Of a stretch of 64,000 nt of DNA, positions 42,530 through 51,926 are shown one piece after another. The notes under the pieces were generated by a model that was not told the origin of the DNA, ran no database searches, and saw only the letters and a list, made by a program, of their open reading frames with translations. Origin of the DNA: Bog-473 sp963755495 (GTDB taxonomy: Bacteria > Actinomycetota > Acidimicrobiia > Acidimicrobiales > RAAP-2); the NCBI GenBank assembly GCA_963755495.1, contig CAVWJS010000010.1, forward strand, positions 62,001 through 126,000. Reading direction: 5' to 3'. Every line of letters starts with the position of its first letter. Position 1 is the first letter of the stretch. A program made the position numbers and the translations under genes.

Positions 42530-43224
42530 CGGCTTCCTCGCCTGCCGCGGTGGGTTTTGCGGCGTCCATCTTCGACATGGACGGGCTGCTCCTCGACTCG
42601 GAGATTCTGTGGCACGAAGCCGAAATAGAGATCCTCGGCGATCTCGGCGTGCCGCTGTCGCGCGACGGGTGCCGTGGCACCAAGGGGATGTTCGTCGGTG
42701 AGGTGACTGAGTATTGGCACGCCCGTTATCCATGGACGGGACCCTCGCCGGCCGATGTGGCCGTCGCCATCGTCGACCGGGTCATCGCCCTCGTGCTGGC
42801 GAAGGGCGAGCTCAAGCCTGGGGCCGAGCACGCGATTGCGTTGTGCGCCGAACGCAACCTGCCTGTGGCCGTGGCGTCGTCGTCGCAGTACCGCCTCATC
42901 GACACGGCATTGGCGCACTTCGGCCTGCGCCAGCACTTCACGCTTGTCCACTCGGCCGAGGACGAGGAGTGGGGGAAGCCGCATCCCGCCGTTTTCCTCA
43001 CGGCGGCGGCCAAACTGGGCGCAGCACCACGTCGCTGCCTGGTCTGGGAGGACGCACCTGCTGGCGTATTGGCCGCGAAGGCGGCTTCCATGATCTGCAT
43101 CGCCGTGCCTGAGCATGGGGAGGAGCAGCACCCGGCTTTCGCGCTGGCCGATCTCGTGTTGGGCTCGCTCCTCGAAATGGACGAGGAGCGCTTCGATCTG
43201 CTTTCGGCGAGGGCGGGTTCGTAG
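42526..43224 (+). CDS. HAD-superfamily (subfamily IA) phosphatase
   Basis: A 232-residue HAD hydrolase like beta-phosphoglucomutase/2-deoxyglucose-6-phosphatase enzymes. Motif I is FDMDGLLLDSE with nucleophile D17 and acid D19. Motif II is VASSSQYRLI, the lysine is in EWGKPHPAVF, and the motif IV region is CLVWEDAPAGVLAAK. TTG start overlapping the glutathione peroxidase stop (TTGA), so the pair is translationally coupled. Substrate unknown. Confidence 0.88.
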   Translation: MTASSPAAVGFAASIFDMDGLLLDSEILWHEAEIEILGDLGVPLSRDGCRGTKGMFVGEVTEYWHARYPWTGPSPADVAVAIVDRVIALVLAKGELKPGAEHAIALCAERNLPVAVASSSQYRLIDTALAHFGLRQHFTLVHSAEDEEWGKPHPAVFLTAAAKLGAAPRRCLVWEDAPAGVLAAKAASMICIAVPEHGEEQHPAFALADLVLGSLLEMDEERFDLLSARAGS

Positions 43225-43285
43225 GGGCCATTAGTCTTTGCAACGCCCCGGGTGCCTGTGCCCTGGCGACAACCATTGAGCGTGC

Positions 43286-46200
43286 GTGTTCACACCTGTT
43301 CCCCCCGATACTGACTTCGTTGCCCTCGAGCAGGCCGAGCTGGCCCGCTGGGCCGCGCATCGCGTCTTCGAGCGCTCCGTCGAGCAACGAGAGGGTGCGC
43401 CGAAATGGGTCTTTTACGAAGGTCCTCCCACTGCGAACGGCATGCCGGGCCTCCACCACGTGTGGGCCCGCGTCTACAAGGACCTCTTCTGCCGGTTCCA
43501 TGCCATGCGGGGCTCTTACGTGGCCCGGCGGGGCGGCTGGGACACCCACGGGCTCCCCGTCGAGGTCGAGGTGGAGAAGAAGCTCGGTATCACCGGCAAG
43601 AAACAGATCGAAGATCAGGTCGGGATCGCCGAGTTCGTCCGACTTTGCCGTGAGTCCGTCTATTCCTACGTCGATGAGTTCACCAGGCTGACCACGAGGA
43701 TCGGCTACTGGCTCGATACGGATGCGGCCTACTGGACATTGAGCCCCTCCTACATCGAGTCCGTCTGGTGGCACCTGCGCCAACTCTTCGATCAGGGACT
43801 GCTCTACGAGGACCTCAAGGTCGTTCCGTATTGTCCCCGTTGCGGCACTGCCCTCTCGAGCCACGAACTGGGCCAGCCCGGCGTCTACACCGACGAGGAG
43901 GACGAGTCGGCCTACGTGCGCTTCCCAATCGTCGATCCCGACCCCGCCCTACTCGGTGACGCCGTGGCGCTGGCGATCTGGACCACCACACCCTGGACGT
44001 TGCTGTCGAACACGGGCGTGGCCGTGAATCCCGGCCTCACCTACGCCGTCGTCGACGGGCTGATCATGGCCGAGGACCTCGTCGATGCCGTGCTCGGGGA
44101 AGGCGCGTCGGCCCGCGTCACCCGTCGTCTCCGCGGAACGGAACTGGTCGGCTTGCGTTACACGCGCCCGTTCGACGACCTGCCGGCACCCAGCCACGCT
44201 GACGGATGGCGCGTTGTGCCGGCGGACTATGTCACCACCGAGGAGGGCACCGGACTGGTGCATCTCGCCCCGGCCTTCGGTGAGATCGACCGCCAGATCG
44301 GACGCGACAATCGGCTGCCCTCTCTCAATCCGGTTGGGCCCGACGGTCGGTTCACCGAAGAAATCACGTGGTTGGCCGGCCAAAGCGTGCGAGACAGCAA
44401 CACCGTGATCAACGACCACCTCGCACAGGCGGGATTGCTGCTACGCCGCTATCCCTACGTGCACAGTTACCCGCATTGCTGGCGTTGCCGTACGCCGCTC
44501 ATCTATTGGGGCAAACCGAGCTGGTACATCGCCACCTCCACCCGCAAGGATCAGATGCTGGCGGAGAATGCCAACATCGACTGGCACCCAGCGCATATCC
44601 GCGACGGCCGGTTTGGAGAGTGGCTATCCAACAATGTCGACTGGGCGCTCTCACGCGATCGCTACTGGGGTACGCCGTTGCCCATCTGGCGGTGTGGTCG
44701 AGGACACTTGCAATGCATCAGCTCGTTGGCCGAACTCTCCGAGCTCTGCGGTCGCGACGTCACTGGTATCGATCCGCATCGGCCCGTTATTGACGACGTA
44801 GTTTTCGACTGCCCCGCTTGCCTAGGGGCCGGAGAGGGCGGGGATGATGCCGTCGCACGGCGGGTGGCCCCGGTCATCGATGCCTGGTTCGACTCGGGTT
44901 CGATGCCGGCGGCACAGGTCGGGTATCCCCACGTGGCGGGATCCAAGGAGGCGTTTGCCTTCCCGGCCGACTTCATCTCCGAAGCCATCGACCAGACCAG
45001 GGGCTGGTTCTATTCCCTGTTGTCCATCAACACGTTGGTATTCGGCGACGCCCCCTACAAGCATGTCGTCTGCTTGGGCCACATCATCGACGCCGATGGC
45101 CGCAAAATGTCCAAATCCCTGGGCAATATCATCGATCCCTGGACCATCCTCGACACGAGAGGTGCCGACGCGCTCCGCTGGTGGATGTTCAGCCAGGGTT
45201 CCCCGTGGACGCCGACGCGCGCCAGCCTGTCGGCCATCGATACGGCGCTGCGCGACATGCTCCTGAAGCTTTGGAACACCTTCAGCTTCTTTACGACGTA
45301 CGCCTCGCTGAACGGCTTCGACCCAGGGGATCCGGAGATACCGCGGCCATCCACCCGGGGTGCTCTCGATCGTTGGATCCTCTCGCGCCTCGCCAGCACC
45401 GGGGAAACGGTCACCAAGGCCCTCGAAGGATACGAGCCGCTCGATGCCGCCTCTGCGCTCGCCGGCTTGGTGGACGATCTCAGCAATTGGTACGTGCGTC
45501 GCAGCCGACGTCGCTTCTGGCGCACCGACCCCGACGCCCCGGCCGGGGACACGTTGGCTGCGCAGGCCACGCTGCACGAAGTGCTGACCACCGTTTCGCT
45601 CCTGCTCGCTCCCTTCTGTCCCTTCGTGGCCGATTCGATGTGGCGCGCCCTGACCGGGGTCGACGAGTCGCAGTCGGTGCATCTGGCCGACTGGCCAGTG
45701 GCGGAAGAGACAGTGATCGATCGCGACCTCGAGGCGCAGATGGAGCTGGCCCGCCGACTCACCTCGCTGGGCCGCGCCGCGCGCAGCGAGGCCGGCGTCA
45801 AGGTGCGCCAACCGTTGGCACGCGCCCTGGTGTTCCTCCCGTCGGACGCGCCCGCCATCCTCTACGACATGGTGGCCGAAGAGCTCAACGTTGACGAGAT
45901 CGATGTGGCGGACGAGCTGAGTGAAGTGCTCGAGTTCGAGCTGGTCCCGAATTTCCGCACGCTCGGGCCGCGGCTGGGCGAACAAGTGAAGGACCTCAAG
46001 CCTGCACTCGCGGTGATCGATGGAGCCGTCGCGGCCTCTGCGCTCGAGGCAGGGCAGTCCATCACGCTGACACTCCCGGGGGGACCGGTTGCGCTCAGTC
46101 CCGAGGACGTGCAGCTGCGCGTGCGCGGGCAACAGGGCTTCGCCGTGTCTCGCGAAGGGGGCGAGGTGGTGGCGCTCGATCTGACACTCAACGACTCATT

Positions 46201-46468
46201 GCGCCACCGCGGTCTGGCGCGCGAGGTCGTGCGGCTCTTGCAGGACCTGCGCAAGAACAGCGGCTTGGACGTATCCGACCGCATTCATTTGCAGCTCGAC
46301 GGCTTGGACCTCATTGAGGATTATTTCGACTACATCGGGCGGGAGGTACTGGCGCTCTCGATCACCGAGGGTCCGGGCCACGGCGAGGGAACTCTCCTCG
46401 AGCTCGAGAACGATGAAAGTGCCGTAGTGGCCCGCGCCTGGCTGCGTAAGGCCGACGCCGGCGCATAG
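43286..46468 (+). CDS. ileS: Isoleucyl-tRNA synthetase
   Basis: A 1060-residue class Ia synthetase. The HIGH-like motif is PGLHHVW, preceded by YEGPPTANG. The editing domain is visible (AIWTTTPWTLLSNTG, then GTGLVHLAPAFGE). The KMSKS motif is GRKMSKSLGN. The anticodon-binding domain and C-terminal part follow. Start GTG 43286. The sequence style is that of the larger, eukaryote-like bacterial IleS type. Only 61 bp precede it, so there is no room for a T-box leader. Confidence 0.96.
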   Translation: MFTPVPPDTDFVALEQAELARWAAHRVFERSVEQREGAPKWVFYEGPPTANGMPGLHHVWARVYKDLFCRFHAMRGSYVARRGGWDTHGLPVEVEVEKKLGITGKKQIEDQVGIAEFVRLCRESVYSYVDEFTRLTTRIGYWLDTDAAYWTLSPSYIESVWWHLRQLFDQGLLYEDLKVVPYCPRCGTALSSHELGQPGVYTDEEDESAYVRFPIVDPDPALLGDAVALAIWTTTPWTLLSNTGVAVNPGLTYAVVDGLIMAEDLVDAVLGEGASARVTRRLRGTELVGLRYTRPFDDLPAPSHADGWRVVPADYVTTEEGTGLVHLAPAFGEIDRQIGRDNRLPSLNPVGPDGRFTEEITWLAGQSVRDSNTVINDHLAQAGLLLRRYPYVHSYPHCWRCRTPLIYWGKPSWYIATSTRKDQMLAENANIDWHPAHIRDGRFGEWLSNNVDWALSRDRYWGTPLPIWRCGRGHLQCISSLAELSELCGRDVTGIDPHRPVIDDVVFDCPACLGAGEGGDDAVARRVAPVIDAWFDSGSMPAAQVGYPHVAGSKEAFAFPADFISEAIDQTRGWFYSLLSINTLVFGDAPYKHVVCLGHIIDADGRKMSKSLGNIIDPWTILDTRGADALRWWMFSQGSPWTPTRASLSAIDTALRDMLLKLWNTFSFFTTYASLNGFDPGDPEIPRPSTRGALDRWILSRLASTGETVTKALEGYEPLDAASALAGLVDDLSNWYVRRSRRRFWRTDPDAPAGDTLAAQATLHEVLTTVSLLLAPFCPFVADSMWRALTGVDESQSVHLADWPVAEETVIDRDLEAQMELARRLTSLGRAARSEAGVKVRQPLARALVFLPSDAPAILYDMVAEELNVDEIDVADELSEVLEFELVPNFRTLGPRLGEQVKDLKPALAVIDGAVAASALEAGQSITLTLPGGPVALSPEDVQLRVRGQQGFAVSREGGEVVALDLTLNDSLRHRGLAREVVRLLQDLRKNSGLDVSDRIHLQLDGLDLIEDYFDYIGREVLALSITEGPGHGEGTLLELENDESAVVARAWLRKADAGA

Positions 46469-46470
46469 TG

Positions 46471-46511
46471 GCGCTGATCAGCGAGCGCTGTTCAGCAGGC
46501 CCGATCAGCGC
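46471..46511. terminator. Inverted repeat between convergent ileS and marR
   Basis: GCGCTGATC (46471-46479) and GATCAGCGC (46503-46511) are exact reverse complements, with an inner GCTG-TT-CAGC hairpin between. It fills the gap between the ileS stop and the MarR stop and could end transcription from both sides. No T-run is seen. Confidence 0.5.
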
Positions 46512-47029
46512 GCGTTGTGAAGAAGTTTTGCCAGGGCCACGGATAGCGCGGCTCTATCCGTGGCGTCGAGCGGCGTAAACAGGTGGCGATCGATCCCGTC
46601 GATGTGCTGACCGATGGCCTGACCCAGGGTTGATTCCCCAGCCGGGGTAAGCACCACGTGGACACTTCGGCGATCCGAGGGGCAGTTTTCCCGGGCAACC
46701 AGGCCGGCCTCGACCATGCGGTCCACTAAGCGGGTAACGCCGCCGGTGGTGAGTGCCACCTCTGCGCTCAGCCTGCTCATGGTCAAACGGCCCTCGTCGG
46801 CGCCCCGGACGTGGACGAGGACATCGAACCAGACCAGAGGAATGCCGACAGACCGCTCGAGTTCACGCCCCAGCACGTCGGCCAGGCGACGGTGCGAGCG
46901 CACCAGGAGCCCCATGAGCTGGAGTCGCTCGTCGTCAATCTGATCCAGGACACCGCAGCTGCCGCCCTCGGGCGCTGCTCCTTCCTCAGCGTCGCATTCA
47001 CCCTGCTCAGGGAATTCCACGGTGCCCAT
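46505..47029 (-). CDS. MarR-family transcriptional regulator
   Basis: A 174-residue winged-helix repressor. The helix-turn-helix is TMSRLSAEVALTTGGVTRLVDRM, and the wing is LVARENCPSDRRSVHVVLTPAG, both standard for MarR. An acidic, glycine-rich N-terminal extension of about 30 residues precedes the domain. It is divergent from the YceI gene and very probably binds the 22 bp inverted repeat at 47086-47107. MarR proteins release DNA on binding phenolic ligands or on oxidation. Confidence 0.93.
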   Translation of the reverse strand: MGTVEFPEQGECDAEEGAAPEGGSCGVLDQIDDERLQLMGLLVRSHRRLADVLGRELERSVGIPLVWFDVLVHVRGADEGRLTMSRLSAEVALTTGGVTRLVDRMVEAGLVARENCPSDRRSVHVVLTPAGESTLGQAIGQHIDGIDRHLFTPLDATDRAALSVALAKLLHNAR

Positions 47030-47079
47030 TAGTGCTCCTCAATCTTGCTTGACTCTATCAGGATCCGCCATTTATCTGA

Positions 47080-47109
47080 TTGACAAGTATCTGTTTGCTC
47101 AGATACTAT
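47080..47109 (+). promoter_or_regulatory. Promoter of the YceI gene
   Basis: A perfect -35 TTGACA (47080-47085) and a -10-like TACTAT (47104-47109) are 18 bp apart. The expected start of transcription is near 47116, giving a short leader with AGGAGG (47132-47137) and ATG at 47144. The MarR operator lies exactly between and over the two boxes. Confidence 0.75.
47086..47107. promoter_or_regulatory. MarR operator (inverted repeat)
   Basis: AGTATCTG-TTTGCT-CAGATACT is a perfect 8 bp inverted repeat with a 6 bp spacer. It fills the -35 to -10 spacer of the YceI promoter and lies 57 bp from the MarR start, so it can serve both repression and autoregulation. Confidence 0.8.
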
Positions 47110-47143
47110 CTGGTCAAAGACCCATCGCCATAGGAGGCCGCCA

Positions 47144-47701
47144 ATGCCAACAGAAACAGTCACCCTTCCGAAACCGGGAACGTACACCGTCGACGCGGCC
47201 CACGCCGAGGCTGGCTTTGTGGCTCGCCACCTGGTCGGGACCAAGGTTCGCGGTCGTTTCACCGAGTTCTCCGGCACGTTCACGGTGGCCGAGAACCCCG
47301 AGGACTCCACGTTCGAGGCCGAGGCGAAAGTGGCAAGCATCGACACCAACCAGTCCATGCGGGACGACCACCTGCGCACGAATGACTTCTTCGACGCGGA
47401 GACCTATCCCACCATCACCATCAAGAGCACCGGGCTCAAGCGGATCACGGATCGCGAGTGGACGCTCTCCACCGACCTCACCATTCGCGGTGTCACCAAG
47501 CCGGTGGACTTCGACCTGGAGTACCTGGGCGAGGGCCTGTCCATGCAGGAAGGCAAGACCGTGGTGGCCTTCTCCGCCACGGCCGAGATCGACCGCCGCG
47601 ACTTCGGGGTGAGCTTCAACCACTCCCTGCTCGACGGGAGCGTCGTGGTCGGCAACAAGGTGAAGATCGAACTCGAAGCCGAAGCCGGCTTGGCCGAGTA
47701 G
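47144..47701 (+). CDS. YceI-family lipid-binding protein
   Basis: A 185-residue lipocalin-like YceI protein without a signal peptide. GTYTVDAAHAEAGFVARHL is the family opening, NQSMRDDHLRTNDFFDAETYP the central signature and DRRDFGVSFN a C-terminal mark. YceI proteins bind isoprenoid chains or polar lipids inside a beta barrel. AGGAGG is 6 bp upstream. The neighbouring MarR and the promoter-operator make it an inducible gene; similar marR-yceI pairs are common in bacteria. Confidence 0.93.
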   Translation: MPTETVTLPKPGTYTVDAAHAEAGFVARHLVGTKVRGRFTEFSGTFTVAENPEDSTFEAEAKVASIDTNQSMRDDHLRTNDFFDAETYPTITIKSTGLKRITDREWTLSTDLTIRGVTKPVDFDLEYLGEGLSMQEGKTVVAFSATAEIDRRDFGVSFNHSLLDGSVVVGNKVKIELEAEAGLAE

Positions 47702-48035
47702 TCACCCCGCACGGCCGGCGGGCCTGGTCGAAAAATTCACAAAGAGGCGATCCGCCTCCCTCGCGTTTGTCGGCGGGGGAGCTGACTCTGATGAGTGGGC
47801 GCGCAGATTCATTGCCGACGTCATGGGACGCACCATCCGCCAACTCGACCAGCTCCGCTGCTCAGGGAGTTCGTCAACCTCTACGAGAAGACCAAAGGCA
47901 TCCACCAGCGCCTGAATCGACGCCAGGTGAGTGGGAACGACAAGTCACCGGCGTTCAGATACCGCCATTCCCATCCGATTCCGGATAGTGGCCGTGGGCT
48001 AATCTCGCCGAGGCCGCCGTTTCCTTCCCGTACGA
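47702..48035. other. Intergenic region between YceI and glycosyltransferase genes
   Basis: About 330 bp. A frame on the plus strand includes FVNLYEKTKGIHQRLNRRQ, but it matches nothing I know and has no ribosome site. I see no tRNA, repeat or clear promoter. Confidence 0.45.
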
Positions 48036-48962
48036 ATGGCGATTTCCCCTATGAACAGACCCCGCCAGCGCCACGACTGGCACCGCCCACGGCGGGTGGA
48101 TTCGGGCATCACGGCACCGGTGGGTCGCTCCAGCGCGACGTCTGAGCGCCCGTCCGCGGCCATGGCAGCTGCCACTCTCGACGTCACGATCGTTGTGCCG
48201 TACTACAACCCGGGTACCTCCTTGCGGGTCACGGTGGAGCACATGGTCGAGGTGCTCACGAACTCCCATGTGACGTTCGAGATCATCGCTGTCTCTGATG
48301 GATCAACCGACGGTAGCGAGCTCTCGTTGGACGGAGTGGCGCCGGACGTCGTCCGGCGCGTTGCGCTCGACCAGAACCAAGGCAAGGGTCAAGCGCTTCA
48401 GGTCGGCTTGGCGCTCGGACGGGGCCGCTATCTCGGATTCCTCGACGCCGACGGAGACATCTCGCCCGAGTTTCTCTCGTCGTTCGTGTCGCTCATGGAG
48501 TTGTACCAACCCGACATCATTCTCGGGAGCAAGCGCCACCCGATGTCAGAAGTGCAGTATCCGTGGATTCGTGCCGTGTATTCGTGGAGCTACCAACAAC
48601 TCGTGCGATTGCTCTTCCATCTGGAGGTTCGGGACACGCAGGTGGGGATAAAGTTGGTAAAGCGCGATGTCATGTCCGCCGTCCTTCCCTTGTTGGTCGA
48701 GCGTCGATTCGCGTTCGACCTCGAACTTATTGTCGTCGCTCGCCACATGGGTTACGGGCGACTCTTCGAGGCGCCCGTCCGTATCGGGCAGCGATTTCGC
48801 AGCACCATCTCGGTCCGGGCGGTCGTGGGAATGCTCGCCGACACGCTGGCTATCTTCGTTCGCCTCCGTGTGCTCCGCTTCTATGACGGGCGGGGCATCC
48901 CACCGTTGGAACTGCCCGACGAAGCTCTCGACGATCAGGACAGGAGCACCCCGAGTCCATGA
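48036..48962 (+). CDS. Family 2 glycosyltransferase (dolichyl-phosphate-sugar synthase type)
   Basis: A 308-residue GT-A enzyme. The first 42 residues are Arg/Pro-rich and may not be translated, since ATG 48162 (MAAATLDVTIVVPYYNPG) starts at the domain. The nucleotide-binding VSDGSTDGS, the catalytic FLDADGD and the DTQVGIKLVKRDV segment resemble DPM1/Alg5-like polyprenyl-phosphate sugar synthases. No C-terminal membrane helices. The product would be a polyprenyl-phosphate hexose used as donor by the following membrane transferase. The two genes overlap by 4 bp (ATGA). Confidence 0.88.
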   Translation: MAISPMNRPRQRHDWHRPRRVDSGITAPVGRSSATSERPSAAMAAATLDVTIVVPYYNPGTSLRVTVEHMVEVLTNSHVTFEIIAVSDGSTDGSELSLDGVAPDVVRRVALDQNQGKGQALQVGLALGRGRYLGFLDADGDISPEFLSSFVSLMELYQPDIILGSKRHPMSEVQYPWIRAVYSWSYQQLVRLLFHLEVRDTQVGIKLVKRDVMSAVLPLLVERRFAFDLELIVVARHMGYGRLFEAPVRIGQRFRSTISVRAVVGMLADTLAIFVRLRVLRFYDGRGIPPLELPDEALDDQDRSTPSP

Positions 48963-50713
48963 CATCCGGAGCGGCTGAGGTGGACGCATCGGCGACGCCG
49001 GCCAGCGAGAGGTCGGTAGAGTCTGTCGGCGCACCGACGCCGACACATCCGGTGCGAGTGGCGGGACCGAGGCACGCTCGTGGGACCCAGCGCCCGCCGT
49101 CTGGGCCAGTCGTGGCCATGGCAGTGGTCGTCGTGGCCAGCTTCGGCTTCGGCCTGTGGGCCCGGCTGTGGATGCTCGCCCACGCTGGGCTGAACTCGGA
49201 CGAGGCAATAGTTGGGCTGATGGCCAATGCCATCGTGCACGGGCACTTCTCCGCCTTCTACTGGGGGCAACCCTATGGGGGGGCCGAGCCCTACGTCACG
49301 GCGGCGCTCTTCGGTGCATTTGGTCACAGCGCCTATGTTCTCAACTTCACCGCCACGGCACTGGCGCTGGTGGCGGCCATCCTCACCGGCTACCTCGGTT
49401 GGACCGTCTTCAGGCGGCGAGGCGTGGCCCTGGTGGCTGGCTGCCTGGCCTGGATCTGGCCCGAGGCGGTGCTCTGGAACTCCACCCGCGAATTCGGCTT
49501 CCGCGGCGTCACGTTGATCTGCGGATTGCTCGTGCTGATCTTCGCGGCCCGGATCGTACTTCGAGGTTCGACCATCGCCCGCTGGAGCATTCTCGGCGTC
49601 GCAACAGGTCTCGGTTGGTGGTCCTCCCCCGAAATAGTCTATTTCGCCCTACCCGCGGCCGGCCTCCTCGCGTGGGCGGCCGCGCGGCGCAGGGTCCATG
49701 TCTCGCTCGTCCAGATCGGAGCTGGCATCGGCGCCGCCGTTGTCGCCGCCCTCCCCTGGATCGTCGACGATACGCAGACCAATTTCGCCTCGCTCCGGAG
49801 CCAGGTGGTGGCTCCGAGCACCTACGGTGAACGGCTCCACCTCTTTTTCGTCGAGGTCATCCCCTTGACGTTCGGTTTGCGTGTCGAAGGTCAGGGCGCG
49901 TGGCTGCTCAGTTCGCACCTCGGGCTCGCTCTCTGCGTGGCGCTGGGTGCAGCCATAGTGACTGGGGTCGTCGCCCTCCTGATCGCCGGGCCCGTCGCGT
50001 CGCGGCCTCTCGTGGCGGCCCTCGCCCTGTTCCCGTTCCTCTATGCCGCCTTCCCGGCTACCGTTTTCTGGAACGACGACCGCTACGCCGTGTTCCTGCC
50101 ACCCCTGATCGTCGTCGTCGTTGTCGGAGGCTGCACTCCCCTTCTCGCAGGCGCGGGCAAGGTTCTCGGTGGACGACCAGCCGAGGTGCTCGTGCCGGCC
50201 CTCGGGGCAGTCGCGCTCCTCGTGCTGGCTGCGGCCTCGACGGTGGGCGCCTTCGAGGACACCTTCTCCGGCGTGTCGGATCATCCCCAGTCCCTTTCGC
50301 CGACGGGGAACCGAATCCTCGACACGATCGCGACCGGCCTCGAGTCCCGTCATCTCACCACGGTCGTCGGCAGCTACTGGACCGCGTACGATCTCGACCT
50401 GGTGAGTGGCGGCGCCATCGCGGCGACCCCGCTTACGACGGTTCGTGTGCCGGGGGTCTACCGGCAGGTGATGCGCTCCCCCCAGGCGACCTGGCTGTTC
50501 GTGGGCCCGACGCAGGCCAACCAAGTCCAAGCGGCGAGCCAATTCGGGGTGCCCCTCGCCAACCCGGTGACCATGACCCTCGGGCAGTTCACCGCCCGCC
50601 TCTCCCAGCTGGGTCTTCCCTACAGCACGGCCCGCATTGGCCCCATGGTGGCAGTGACGCCTGAGCATGTCGGTCCGCGAAAAGTGGTGGCCCAGTTGTC
50701 CGGCCCGGCGTAG
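48959..50713 (+). CDS. GT-C-type membrane glycosyltransferase
   Basis: A 584-residue protein with about ten hydrophobic helices after a polar 45-residue N terminus, then a C-terminal extracytoplasmic part. The first loop has LNSDEAIVGLMA, with the acidic pair expected in ArnT/PMT-like GT-C enzymes that use lipid-linked sugar donors. FYWGQPYGG follows. Its partner GT2 is translationally coupled, so together they probably make and use a polyprenyl-phosphate sugar to modify a protein or envelope glycan. Acceptor unknown. Confidence 0.8.
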   Translation: MTSGAAEVDASATPASERSVESVGAPTPTHPVRVAGPRHARGTQRPPSGPVVAMAVVVVASFGFGLWARLWMLAHAGLNSDEAIVGLMANAIVHGHFSAFYWGQPYGGAEPYVTAALFGAFGHSAYVLNFTATALALVAAILTGYLGWTVFRRRGVALVAGCLAWIWPEAVLWNSTREFGFRGVTLICGLLVLIFAARIVLRGSTIARWSILGVATGLGWWSSPEIVYFALPAAGLLAWAAARRRVHVSLVQIGAGIGAAVVAALPWIVDDTQTNFASLRSQVVAPSTYGERLHLFFVEVIPLTFGLRVEGQGAWLLSSHLGLALCVALGAAIVTGVVALLIAGPVASRPLVAALALFPFLYAAFPATVFWNDDRYAVFLPPLIVVVVVGGCTPLLAGAGKVLGGRPAEVLVPALGAVALLVLAAASTVGAFEDTFSGVSDHPQSLSPTGNRILDTIATGLESRHLTTVVGSYWTAYDLDLVSGGAIAATPLTTVRVPGVYRQVMRSPQATWLFVGPTQANQVQAASQFGVPLANPVTMTLGQFTARLSQLGLPYSTARIGPMVAVTPEHVGPRKVVAQLSGPA

Positions 50714-50821
50714 TCCGCCGGGACCAGGGACCCGCACCGGCGCCGTCCCCGTGGCGGGGCGCGCCAGACGCTCCCGGCGCACCCTCACTCAACCCGACTC
50801 TCCGCAGTAGTGTCTGGAGCC

Positions 50822-50950
50822 ATGGCAAAGAGCGGGGCCCGAAAAGTCGTCACGCCGGTGGCCGCCGCCGTCGGCATTCTGGGGACGATGGCGAGCATCT
50901 GGTGGTTCGCTCTGAAGCCCCGGCGCAAGGCAAAATCCGAGGATACGTAA
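50822..50950 (+). CDS. Very small single-helix membrane protein
   Basis: A 42-residue frame from ATG 50822 to TAA 50950: basic start MAKSGARKVV, one hydrophobic helix (TPVAAAVGILGTMASIWWFA) and a basic tail LKPRRKAKSEDT. GGAG lies about 4 bp upstream. The composition is that of a real small membrane protein rather than a random frame. It follows the GT-C gene by 108 bp. Function unknown. Confidence 0.55.
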   Translation: MAKSGARKVVTPVAAAVGILGTMASIWWFALKPRRKAKSEDT

Positions 50951-51017
50951 CTCGGCGCCTCCCATTCGAAGGCGCAGCCGCGGCACGGCTGGCCGTACGT
51001 CAAGGGGCCCCAGGGGC

Positions 51018-51809
51018 TTACTGGCATCTCGCGACCAGAGCCGGCAGCAGTTCGCCGATAGGGCCGTGGAGCACAACATCAGCCAACGGGTCCATATCGG
51101 TGGGGGCACCGTTGAGAATCACCACAGCCGCCCCTGCCCGAGAGGCGATCGGGACGAGGTTGGCGGCGGGGAAGACGGCGAGCGTCGAGCCGACCGCCAG
51201 GAAAAGGTCGCACCTGCCCGCGGCCGCTTCGGCCCGGCGGAGGTCATGAGGGATAAGACTCTGCCCAAAGCTGATCGTCGCCGACTTCAGGATCCCGCCG
51301 CATGTCGACCCGTCCGCGCCGACCTCCACGCAGCTGGGGTCTGCTTCGCCGCTCCGCACGCGCTCGTGAACCGGCTCCGCCAGCTGGCGATGATGACAAC
51401 GGAGGCAGACGATCTCCGAGGAATTGCCGTGAATCTCGATGATCCTCGCCGGGTCCGAGCCGGCCTTTTGATGGAGGCCGTCGATGTTCTGGGTGACGAG
51501 TGTGTCGAGCCGTCCCGCTCGCTCCAGCGCCACGAGCGCGGCGTGCCCTTCGTTGGGCTCGGCTAACCAGTAAGGGGACGTCAGCCGGTTCTGCCAGGTT
51601 CGTCGTCGTACCTCGGGATCGTGCACGTACGTATCGAGATTGGCTGCCTTCTCCGCCGTCGGGTCCTTTGTCCACACCCCATTGGGTCCCCGGAAGTCCG
51701 GAATGCCCGAATCGGTCGAGATGCCGGCTCCGGTAAGGACCACTATCCGGAGCGAGCGTGCCATCAGCGCGCTCGCCATCTGTACTTCCGTGCGCGTCAC
51801 GGACGCCAT
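51018..51809 (-). CDS. cobB: Sir2-family NAD-dependent protein deacylase
   Basis: A 263-residue sirtuin from ATG 51809 (MASVTRTEVQ); an upstream in-frame start would add 23 residues. VLTGAGISTDSGIPDFRG binds NAD, TQNIDGLHQKAG and the catalytic His in IEIHGNSSEIVC follow. The zinc site is made of CLRCHH and a later Cys pair (SCVEVGADGSTCGG). Class III-like bacterial sirtuins remove acetyl or succinyl groups from lysines, for example on acyl-CoA synthetases. Divergent from the succinate-semialdehyde dehydrogenase gene. Confidence 0.92.
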   Translation of the reverse strand: MASVTRTEVQMASALMARSLRIVVLTGAGISTDSGIPDFRGPNGVWTKDPTAEKAANLDTYVHDPEVRRRTWQNRLTSPYWLAEPNEGHAALVALERAGRLDTLVTQNIDGLHQKAGSDPARIIEIHGNSSEIVCLRCHHRQLAEPVHERVRSGEADPSCVEVGADGSTCGGILKSATISFGQSLIPHDLRRAEAAAGRCDLFLAVGSTLAVFPAANLVPIASRAGAAVVILNGAPTDMDPLADVVLHGPIGELLPALVARCQ

Positions 51810-51926
51810 CGTGTCACGGGGACCAACATGTCTCACACGGCCACGGAGAAGCTGATCCGATGCGCCATCCCCGAGCAATTGGGTCTGGGCGGCGGAGATC
51901 GGACCTCACTGCGCTAAGAATCAGAT

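Noticed and set aside
43225..43285. T-box leader for ileS
   Set aside because: Only 61 bp separate the HAD gene from ileS, too short for a T-box element.
47795..48145. Plus-strand frame with FVNLYEKTKGIHQRLNRRQ between YceI and the GT2 gene
   Set aside because: Not recognised, no ribosome site, and it overlaps the start of the glycosyltransferase.
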